In this document: positions 1-5,707 of the stretch, in pieces | Layout: every line of letters begins with the position of its first letter | Position numbering within the stretch: the stretch's first letter is position 1 | DNA from: B33-G16 sp964611035 | Lineage (GTDB): Bacteria; Desulfobacterota; DSM-4660; Desulfatiglandales; B25-G16 | Reading direction: 5' to 3' | NCBI GenBank assembly: GCA_964611035.1 | Contig: CAZSWT010000100.1 | Coordinates: 1 to 10,086 of the forward strand | Length of the DNA stretch: 10,086 bases | Made by a program: the position numbers and the translations under genes | The notes under the pieces: generated by a model | What the model was told of the DNA's origin: nothing | Seen by the model: only the letters and a program-made list of their open reading frames with translations | Databases searched by the model: none

Positions 1-308
1 TCTAAGAAATTTTGTAATCCAGTGGGGACAAGTTTCATATTGCGGGTGCCAATAAAAAACAGACCACCTAACACTACAATGCTTATCCATGCGGTAATCA
101 TGGTATTCGTTATGGGAAGATGGTGAAAAGGTCTTTCAGGGGCCGGGTGATACTTAGGGGCCTCAACATTGAGGAAACTTATTGGCTTAGACCCAACTAT
201 CCCACTCCCGACCTCACTGCCGATAAAGCTGATAATAATCATGGCGAAAAGGGCAACGGCAAGTACCATTATTTTTAAAAGGCCACCTCTGTAACTTTTT
301 CCGCTCAT
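1..308 (-). CDS. atpB: F-type ATP synthase subunit a, N-terminal part (runs off window)
   Basis: This is the 5' end of the gene for the membrane proton-channel subunit a of the F0 sector. The ATG at 308-306 opens 102 codons and the frame is still open at base 1. One hydrophobic helix lies at about residues 12-30. A polar stretch follows that includes HHLPITNT (62-69), then a second helix at about 71-88. The visible end, RNMKLVPTGLQNFL, matches the typical subunit a segment (R-x-L-K-L-V-P-x-G-L-Q-N) that follows the first family-conserved helix. The catalytic Arg helix lies outside the window. The gene starts 5 nt after the atpZ stop, so the two are probably translationally coupled; a GAG lies about 8 nt before the start. 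Identification rests on this N-terminal pattern and on the atpZ neighbour. Confidence 0.88.
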   Translation of the reverse strand, partial: MSGKSYRGGLLKIMVLAVALFAMIIISFIGSEVGSGIVGSKPISFLNVEAPKYHPAPERPFHHLPITNTMITAWISIVVLGGLFFIGTRNMKLVPTGLQNFL

Positions 309-313
309 TATTC

Positions 314-610
314 CTACTCTTTATCCTTTTTCTGCCCTGAATTTATTAATGTCGTATTCTTAGCCCTCTTTTGTTTAACGAGACTTTCTTTCCCTACCGT
401 CTTATCCTCCTTCAAAAAAGGGCGCACCATCTGATACACTCCATACACCATCACTATGGTGCCAATGCCAAGACCTATGAGGGTGCATAAAGGAAATTCA
501 TGAAACACTTTCCTGTCAAGCCACAGCCCTATTCCTGTTGGTATCAAAAGGCTTAATGGCACATAAAAACCAACTATCATCAACTGCAAGGCTGCTGACC
601 AATTTTTCAT
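314..610 (-). CDS. atpZ: AtpZ/AtpI-family ATP synthase accessory protein
   Basis: A small inner-membrane protein of the AtpZ/AtpI type, thought to help assemble or supply ions to the F0 sector. At 98 residues it is near family size. It has two transmembrane helices, at about 8-30 and 41-62, joined by the family-typical GIGLWLDRK motif (26-34). The second helix carries the Gly-rich LIGLGIGTIVMVYGVYQMVR pattern. The last 35 residues are a Lys-rich cytoplasmic tail. The start is supported by AGGAGG four bases upstream of ATG. The next gene, atpB, begins 5 nt after the stop. No separate second AtpI-type gene lies between them. The gene upstream is a response regulator only 38 nt away, which suggests co-transcription. 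Confidence 0.88.
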   Translation of the reverse strand: MKNWSAALQLMIVGFYVPLSLLIPTGIGLWLDRKVFHEFPLCTLIGLGIGTIVMVYGVYQMVRPFLKEDKTVGKESLVKQKRAKNTTLINSGQKKDKE

Positions 611-648
611 TGGTCCTCCTGTAGTACCCTGAAAATAGTATTAAACCT

Positions 649-1275
649 TCACCATATCTCCGCACTTCTCCTTAGATCAAGCCAACGCCTCTGGGATCGT
701 GTAAGGGGCCCGATCTGCTCCTCTATCCACTCAACATCACCTGTTAAGAGGGCGAGTTTCTCAGGGCCTGTCAGGTCATATTCATCTAAGGCGTCTGTGG
801 CCTGTTCAAGAAGATTGGTGAAAAATTCACTATTTGATGCAGCCCTCTCCAGGACCTTGATCATCTCCTCTTTATGAATCAGGTCTTGAACCTCAGGCAC
901 TTGGGTAGCAGCTATCTCAAGCGCTGAATCTACTGCTTTAAGAAGCTGATCAGGGGTAAATGGCTTTTCCAGATAATCTGCTGCACCAAGTTTCATGGCC
1001 TGTACTGCTGATTTCACTGAGGCATACCCAGTGATGATAAGAACAGGAAGGGATGGCTTTGCCCTCTTAATGTCTCTTAAGACCCTCATGCCTCCGATGT
1101 CTGGCATGCGGATGTCAGTAAGCACAATATCGTATTCTTTTTCAATGGCCTGATTCAATCCCTCACGTCCACTCAAGAAGACATCGACCTCGTAGTTTTC
1201 ATCTTTCAGTATCTTGCTGACACTATCCAAGACAATCTGTTCGTCGTCAATGACAAGGGCCTTATTTTTTTCCAT
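649..1275 (-). CDS. Response regulator with receiver domain and uncharacterised helical C-terminal domain
   Basis: Residues 1-122 form a receiver domain. The acidic pair is D10/D11, the phosphoacceptor is D54 in LTDIRMP, the switch Thr is T82 in ITGYAS, and the conserved Lys is K104 in YLEKPF. These motifs are of the NtrC-like subclass, but there is no AAA+ or DNA-binding domain. The C-terminal part (about 137-208) is predicted helical and contains LTGPEKLALLTGD (168-180), EWIEEQIGPL and a final RSAEIW. It resembles, from memory only, a small helical module seen in other proteobacterial receiver proteins; its function is unknown to me. The start is set by GGAGG six bases before ATG. The gene ends 38 nt before atpZ with no terminator visible, so it may head the ATP synthase transcript. 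The cognate kinase is not evident. Confidence 0.9.
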   Translation of the reverse strand: MEKNKALVIDDEQIVLDSVSKILKDENYEVDVFLSGREGLNQAIEKEYDIVLTDIRMPDIGGMRVLRDIKRAKPSLPVLIITGYASVKSAVQAMKLGAADYLEKPFTPDQLLKAVDSALEIAATQVPEVQDLIHKEEMIKVLERAASNSEFFTNLLEQATDALDEYDLTGPEKLALLTGDVEWIEEQIGPLTRSQRRWLDLRRSAEIW

Positions 1276-1586
1276 GATATTCCTCCGTTTTAGAGTTTGT
1301 TGAGTTTATATGAAAGTTGTCAGTTGTTTTTTGCAACGGACTACGGACCGCTGACAACAGACTTTTGACTTGTCATCCTTAGTTGTCGCCGATAGGTCAT
1401 GATAGTTCATTGGGTTTCTTGTGTTTGCTTGCCCTGTATAGTAAGCTTTTTCATTTCCTTCTGGAGATGATCCGCCCTTACTCCAAACAGAGCTCCATTG
1501 TGAGTAGATCCATTACTACACAGGGTAAATGTTAACCTCAACAAGTAACCAGCAACAAATAGTAATGAGTAACAATTCCTTAATTA
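1276..1586. other. Gene-free stretch between acuB and the response regulator
   Basis: This 311-base gap holds no convincing gene. It contains degenerate heptamer-like words at about 1316-1376 and 1530-1573. An 8-bp inverted repeat lies in the leader of the downstream response regulator: GTTGTCAG at 1316-1323 and CTGACAAC at 1351-1358. One minus-strand reading frame at 1529-1407 looks mildly protein-like and is listed separately. No clear terminator for acuB and no convincing promoter could be seen. Confidence 0.6.
1407..1529 (-). pseudogene. Possible remnant of a coding sequence (about 40 codons, no start)
   Basis: An open minus-strand frame ends at TGA (1409-1407) and reads through CSNGSTHNGALFGVRADHL followed by a Lys/Gln-rich tail. 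Its composition is protein-like, but there is no usable ATG with a ribosome site. Upstream the frame runs into repeat-like DNA. I do not recognise the family. It may be the 3' end of a decayed gene, or chance. Confidence is low. Confidence 0.18.
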
Positions 1587-2222
1587 TTAACCCACATAGG
1601 TAACATTGAAACCAGTGGAGGTAAGCTCTTTGGCTATTGGTTCAGCATTGTCGGTATCTAATCGCAGAACTATCAACCACTCTTCCTCATCAGGCTCTTT
1701 GAGGCTCATCAAACTCAAAAGAACCGCTTTATTTTTATCAAGGATGCTCATTATCTTCTGCATATTCCCAAATGCAGTAGAAGTCTTTATCGTTATTCTC
1801 TTGCCCTTTTTTGTCACCCCCAAGACCCGTGTCATAAGCCTGACAATATCTGATTCAGTCACCACACCAACAAGTCTCCCGTTTTCCACTACTGGAAAGC
1901 CGCCATACCCCATTTCTTGTCCCAATTGCAGGGCATCTTCTGGGGGCATGTCAGGAGAGATCGTATAGGGTTTCTTGACCATTATCTCTTTGACTGTCAT
2001 CTTCGCTAAGAGGTAATGCAATTCATGAATGCTCAGGGCTGTAGCTGGGGAAGGCGATGCCTCTAAAAGCATGTGCTTGGTGACAAGACCGACCAGTTTA
2101 TCCTTTTTCATGACCGGTAGTCTTCTGATTTTATGGGCCTCCATTATCTTTCTGGCATCGTGGATCGAGGCTTTCTCGTCGACAGCTACCACGTTGGTGC
2201 TCATAACATCTCGTATTCTCAT
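1587..2222 (-). CDS. acuB: AcuB-type CBS-CBS-ACT domain protein
   Basis: A cytosolic regulatory protein with a tandem CBS pair (about residues 4-53 and 76-131) and a C-terminal ACT-like domain (about 141-211, from KRITIKT to NVTYVG). The architecture and length (211 residues) match AcuB of the Bacillus acetoin/acetate utilisation locus (about 214 residues). CBS2 carries the adenosine-ribose motif GVVTESD (119-125). The matching site in CBS1 reads GLVTKHM (45-51), where the Asp is lost, so only one canonical nucleotide site may work. The start has AGGAGG five bases upstream. The gene is separated from acuC by a strong terminator and probably has its own promoter. The link to Acs and AcuC is by family and context; AcuB's biochemical role is not firmly established. 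Confidence 0.85.
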   Translation of the reverse strand: MRIRDVMSTNVVAVDEKASIHDARKIMEAHKIRRLPVMKKDKLVGLVTKHMLLEASPSPATALSIHELHYLLAKMTVKEIMVKKPYTISPDMPPEDALQLGQEMGYGGFPVVENGRLVGVVTESDIVRLMTRVLGVTKKGKRITIKTSTAFGNMQKIMSILDKNKAVLLSLMSLKEPDEEEWLIVLRLDTDNAEPIAKELTSTGFNVTYVG

Positions 2223-2267
2223 TTTTTCCTCCTGGTTAAAATTTATAAGGATGTTTTATTATTTTTT

Positions 2268-2296
2268 ACTTTATTGATTTAAAGAAATAGTTTCAA
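2268..2296 (-). promoter_or_regulatory. Candidate sigma-70-type promoter for acuB
   Basis: Read on the minus strand, TTGAAA (2296-2291) and TAAAGT (2273-2268) are separated by 17 bases. They lie about 45 bases upstream of the acuB start and just past the terminator that closes acuC. The -10 box is only a 4/6 match, so this is a candidate and not a firm call. Confidence 0.3.
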
Positions 2297-2317
2297 TCCG
2301 GCACTTTACTCAAAAAC

Positions 2318-2357
2318 AATAAAACCACACCCATTTATGCGTGGGTGTGGTTTTATT
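2318..2357 (-). terminator. Strong, probably bidirectional intrinsic terminator after acuC
   Basis: A perfect 16-bp inverted repeat (2318-2333 with 2342-2357; arm AATAAAACCACACCCA) has an 8-base loop. On the minus strand the stem ends in TTTTATT and is followed by GTTTTTG. On the plus strand it ends in TTTTATTTTG. It lies about 65 bases after the acuC stop. No plus-strand gene needs it, so its job here is to end the acuC transcript. Confidence 0.85.
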
Positions 2358-2421
2358 TTGTGCGTATTCCCTATCTCTGGTAGGGGAAAATACCTACTTT
2401 AGGGTGGATGAAATAGGGGTA

Positions 2422-3537
2422 TTATAGATGATACCAATTGCTAAGAAATGTGATCGTCTTATTCACTTCCTTGCGAATTTTATCTTTTTCCGGCCCTGTC
2501 ACGGTATATGGACGATCATGCAGACTGCCTACCTCCATCTCAGGACCGAACATCATTCCACCTACCAGGCCTGCAAATTCATCTTTTGGTTCAATATTAT
2601 TCAATAGAGCCCAGGCCAGTGTCCAGCATCGAGCTGTGCGATAGATATCATAGCCACCTCCACCAGTGGCCAGGATTTTTCCACATAGCTCTCTCAATTC
2701 TTTGATAATCTCAGTATAAGAATTGTTTGTGAGCATAAGGTCAGTCAGCGGATCAGATATCATGGAATCTGCACCTAATTGAGCAACTAAGATGTCTGGA
2801 CTAAACCGCTTAATAAGAGGGATAACAATCTTTCGAAAGACCTCAAGATAGACCTCATCATCTGTCTTTGGAGGTAAAGGGATGTTTACTGTATATCCTT
2901 CACCATTTCCATCCCCTGTCTCTTCTGCAAACCCGCTATATGGATAAATATAGTTTCCAGACTCATGTATGGATATAAATTGAACTCTGTTTTCATGGTA
3001 AAATGCCTCCTGGACACCATTTCCATGATGGGCATCAATATCAACATAGCTAATCTTCACGTTATGATTAAGTGCCTCCTTAATGGCTATAACAAGATCA
3101 TTGATATAGCAAAATCCCTCTGCTTGTGACCGATGGGCGTGATGGAAGCCCCCTAAAGGATTAAAGGCAACATCAGTATCTGTATCCAATAATTGAATCA
3201 TTCCATCCCAGGTTGCACCAGCGCACTTTCTGGACCATTCATATATTCCCCGTAATGGTGGGTTATCCTCAGTGCCGATTCCAAATGAGAACATCTCCTC
3301 AAATATTTCACCCTGGCTGACACGTCGAAGCGCCTCAAGATAATCCTCACTATGGGCAAGAAGAAGCTTATCGTATTCAAGGGATGGAGGGCTTTTTAGG
3401 GCCATGTGTGGTAAATCTAATACTCCATAGCGGCGGCAAAGCTCGAGGGCTTTTTGTGCCCGTTCAGGCTTAAAGGGGTGGTCTGGCCCAAAATCATACC
3501 GGGCCAATTCTTGTGAATAATAAAAGATGGAATGCAA
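2422..3537 (-). CDS. acuC: AcuC / HDLP-type Zn-dependent protein deacetylase
   Basis: An arginase-fold deacetylase of the class I HDAC superfamily. AcuC members remove acetyl groups from lysines, notably on acetyl-CoA synthetase. The protein is 371 residues, the usual single-domain size. The substrate-end motif is DHPFKPERA (19-27). Active-site His pair: H132-H133 (GFHHAH). Zn ligands: D168 and H170 in DIDAHHGNG, and D257 in LGADS. Catalytic Tyr: Y296 in GGGGY. Residue 173 is Asn where HDAC1/8 have the charge-relay Asp, as in class II enzymes. Upstream of codon 1 there is no in-frame ATG. The start is TTG, supported by AAGGGA about seven bases before it. The motifs from DIDAHH to NIPLP resemble Aquifex HDLP as I remember it. 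The most likely substrate is the Acs encoded upstream. Confidence 0.93.
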   Translation of the reverse strand: MHSIFYYSQELARYDFGPDHPFKPERAQKALELCRRYGVLDLPHMALKSPPSLEYDKLLLAHSEDYLEALRRVSQGEIFEEMFSFGIGTEDNPPLRGIYEWSRKCAGATWDGMIQLLDTDTDVAFNPLGGFHHAHRSQAEGFCYINDLVIAIKEALNHNVKISYVDIDAHHGNGVQEAFYHENRVQFISIHESGNYIYPYSGFAEETGDGNGEGYTVNIPLPPKTDDEVYLEVFRKIVIPLIKRFSPDILVAQLGADSMISDPLTDLMLTNNSYTEIIKELRELCGKILATGGGGYDIYRTARCWTLAWALLNNIEPKDEFAGLVGGMMFGPEMEVGSLHDRPYTVTGPEKDKIRKEVNKTITFLSNWYHL

Positions 3538-3595
3538 TTCATATTCCCTTTATTGTTATTTTATTGAATATTCGCAATTTTCAGGTAGCCACCAA

Positions 3596-3698
3596 GCCTG
3601 CCCTGGCGCGAGCGCCTTGGCATATATCGCAATTTCTATAGTATCTATTTATATCATATAATATAGCTAAGCATTGCATGCCAGGTCTGGGCCAGGGG
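3596..3698 (+). repeat. Dispersed intergenic repeat element, copy A
   Basis: This element contains a GC-rich block (GCCTGCCCTGGCGCGA, 3596-3611), a small hairpin GGCG-CGAG-CGCC, CTTGGCA (3615-3621), TCGCAATTT (3627-3635), an AT-rich stretch, then GGTCTGGGCCAGGGG (3684-3698). The same blocks occur in the same order, inverted, at 9363-9216. A second TCGCAATTT lies at 3572-3580, so the element may begin slightly upstream. It has no coding capacity. It lies in the gap between the receiver gene and acuC. Confidence 0.7.
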
Positions 3699-3702
3699 CA
3701 CC

Positions 3703-3736
3703 AATTCCAATTGTCAATTGTCAATTTTCAATTGTT
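3703..3736 (+). repeat. Heptanucleotide tandem repeat (AATTGTC type)
   Basis: The units AATTGTC, AATTGTC, AATTTTC and AATTGTT run in phase from 3709 to 3736, preceded by a 6-base degenerate unit AATTCC. The 7-base period resembles the short tandemly repeated repetitive sequences known from cyanobacteria. It lies directly after repeat element copy A and before the receiver gene's 3' end. Confidence 0.65.
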
Positions 3737-3765
3737 TGTGTCTTCGTGTCTTAGTGGCAGAATAT

Positions 3766-4140
3766 TTACGTGCCTTCCAATGTATTCCGAATCAATTCTT
3801 TCAACCTGTCTGGATCAATAGGTTTTGTGAGATACAGATCGCAACCACACTCTTCTCTTGCTTCAGCGTTACGCGCATCGGTTTTCGCAGTTAGCATGAT
3901 TATCTTGACCGTGCTCATTTCGTCATCTCTTTTACGTACCGCGCAGCAGACATCAACACCTGTCATCTTGGGCATAACTACATCCAAAATCAGAAGGTCA
4001 AACTGCTCTTTTTCCAATATTTCCAATGCCTCCTGGCCCCGCGTAGCAACTCTCACCTCATATCCTGAAGATTTAAGTAGTTCCTCAAGGGCCTCAACTA
4101 CCAATATGTCATCATCCACCACCAGAATTTTATGAGACAT
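3766..4140 (-). CDS. Receiver-only response regulator (CheY/Spo0F-like)
   Basis: A single receiver domain of 124 residues with no output domain. The acidic residues are D9-D11 (VVDDD), the phosphoacceptor is D53 in LILDVVMP, the switch Thr is T84 in MLTAK, and the conserved Lys is K106 in LTKPI. A longer in-frame start exists at 4170. The ATG at 4140 is preferred because GGGAGG lies five bases upstream and MSHKILVVDDD is the normal receiver beginning. The gene overlaps the 3' end of the histidine kinase by 11 bases, so the pair is translationally coupled and almost certainly forms a phosphotransfer pair. With no output domain it must act by protein contact or as a phosphorelay intermediate. 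The target is not visible; nearby Acs/AcuC proteins are speculative candidates. Confidence 0.93.
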   Translation of the reverse strand: MSHKILVVDDDILVVEALEELLKSSGYEVRVATRGQEALEILEKEQFDLLILDVVMPKMTGVDVCCAVRKRDDEMSTVKIIMLTAKTDARNAEAREECGCDLYLTKPIDPDRLKELIRNTLEGT

Positions 4141-5650
4141 CGTTTCCTCCCAGTGTCTGATTTTCATCATCTTTCTTGCCGCCAGCCAGATAAACAGGCA
4201 GGGTTACAATGAATGTTGTGCCTTTATTCAATTCGCTTTTAACTTCAATTTTACCCTGATGTGCTTCAATAATCCGATAGCTAATGGAAAGACCAAGCCC
4301 AATACCTTTGTCAGAGTCTTTAGTAGTAAAAAAAGGATTAAATATTTGCTCTATTTCCTCTTTTGTCATCCCTATTCCTGTATCGCTGAGTTGAATTTCG
4401 ACCTGCTTTCCTTTTTTATCGAGATTTGTTTGGATAGCCAAAAGCTTTTGCGAATATCCCTCCATAGCATCCCGGGCATTAGAGATGATATTTAATAAAA
4501 CTTGCTCAATTTGATTCTTATCACCCAAAACATGTGGCAAATTTTCACTTAACCGGAGCCCCACTTCTATTCCCTGATTGAGCAATTGTTGTCGAGTGAT
4601 TGCCAATACGGACAATACAGCATCATTAACATCCATAGCAGTGAATTCAAATTTGGACTGCCGAGAAAACTCTTTGAGTTTCTTCACAATATTTTGAATC
4701 CTAAGGTTACATTCCTTAAGAAGTTTTATTCTCTTTTTTGTTTCAGGACTATTATCTGTTTCACTCTCTAATAAATGGAGAAAGGTATCTGATGCCATGA
4801 GGGGGTTATTGATCTCATGTGCCACACCGGTTACCAGGTCACCAAGGGCCCTTATCTTAACTGCCTGAATCAATTCCGCCTGAGTGGTAGATAATTTTTC
4901 TGAAAGTTTTTTTCTGGCTGTAATATCCTGAAAAACTCCCATAGTACCTACAACTTCACCATACTCGTCATACAGAAGGGTGTCAGAAGTCCTAATGGAG
5001 ACAACTTTGCCTCCAATCATCATATCGAATTCAAAATCTCGAATGCGCCCAGATTCCCTAAGTTTATTCATGATTTCTCGTGCCTGATTAATGCCATATT
5101 TATAATAGATAGATATGTGTTTTCCAATAATCTGATGACCTCGTAATCCAATAAGCTCCTTAAGCGCCCGGTTGGCATAAGTGATGTATCCCTTAGGATC
5201 GGTTGTGACAATGGCATCAATAGAACTTGCCATGATATTTTCCATAAAATTTCTAGATCCTTTAAGCTCTTTTTCCAACCTGAAAAGATTAGGCATATCC
5301 TGGGTAATCTCCAGAATCCCTTGAAATTGAACTTTAGAGTCTTTTAGAAAGGTAATTGTGGAAATTGCCGGGAAGATACGTCCACTTTTATGCCGGCGAT
5401 GCAGACTCTCTTCGGTCCAACCCTCTATCCTCACCCTTTCAATAATCTGCTCAAAGAGATGTGCATTTTGGTCTTCTTTCGGAAAAGTGAGTTCTGGCAA
5501 ACTCTTATCCTTTGCCTCTTCTGGTGTATATCCGAATAAGTTGGCTGCACCCTGATTGAAGATGATGATTTTGCCATCAAAATCCGTAACGATAACGGCA
5601 GTATGGGTGGCAGAGTCAAGTATGGTATCTAAAAGACCAGGTGCAACCAT
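4130..5650 (-). CDS. Soluble PAS-PAS sensor histidine kinase
   Basis: A 506-residue cytosolic kinase without transmembrane segments. PAS1 spans about 6-118 (IVTDFDGKIIIFN, then FGYTPEEA). PAS2 spans about 132-243 (IVTTDPKGYITYAN, ending GVFQDITARK). The HisKA phosphoacceptor is H278 in GVAHEINNPL. The ATPase domain has the N box around N391 (NIISNARDA), the G1 box DTGIGM (423-428), the F box NPFFTTK (438-444) and the G2 box GIGLGLS (449-455). All catalytic boxes look intact. The PAS ligand cannot be read from sequence. The gene starts 57 nt after the acs stop with no terminator between, which suggests an acs-kinase-receiver operon. Its ribosome site is weak (GAGA-type about 11 bases upstream), so read-through from acs may matter for expression. 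Confidence 0.95.
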   Translation of the reverse strand: MVAPGLLDTILDSATHTAVIVTDFDGKIIIFNQGAANLFGYTPEEAKDKSLPELTFPKEDQNAHLFEQIIERVRIEGWTEESLHRRHKSGRIFPAISTITFLKDSKVQFQGILEITQDMPNLFRLEKELKGSRNFMENIMASSIDAIVTTDPKGYITYANRALKELIGLRGHQIIGKHISIYYKYGINQAREIMNKLRESGRIRDFEFDMMIGGKVVSIRTSDTLLYDEYGEVVGTMGVFQDITARKKLSEKLSTTQAELIQAVKIRALGDLVTGVAHEINNPLMASDTFLHLLESETDNSPETKKRIKLLKECNLRIQNIVKKLKEFSRQSKFEFTAMDVNDAVLSVLAITRQQLLNQGIEVGLRLSENLPHVLGDKNQIEQVLLNIISNARDAMEGYSQKLLAIQTNLDKKGKQVEIQLSDTGIGMTKEEIEQIFNPFFTTKDSDKGIGLGLSISYRIIEAHQGKIEVKSELNKGTTFIVTLPVYLAGGKKDDENQTLGGNDVS

Positions 5651-5707
5651 ATTTTTTATATCTCTTTCAATTGCCTATAATTTTGACCGTTTATATTATC
5701 CTGGGAC

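Noticed and set aside
1..610. N-type (Na+-linked) ATPase operon
   Set aside because: That operon begins atpD-atpC-atpQ-atpR before atpB. Here a response regulator precedes atpZ and no beta-subunit gene is present.
2290..2299. GTTTCAATCC, similar to the end of some CRISPR repeats
   Set aside because: It occurs once, with no regular repeat-spacer array and no cas genes; on the minus strand it forms part of a candidate promoter.
4141..4170. Ten-codon N-terminal extension of the receiver-only regulator
   Set aside because: The start at 4140 has GGGAGG at the right spacing and begins the normal receiver fold. The extension would overlap the kinase gene further and has no such site.
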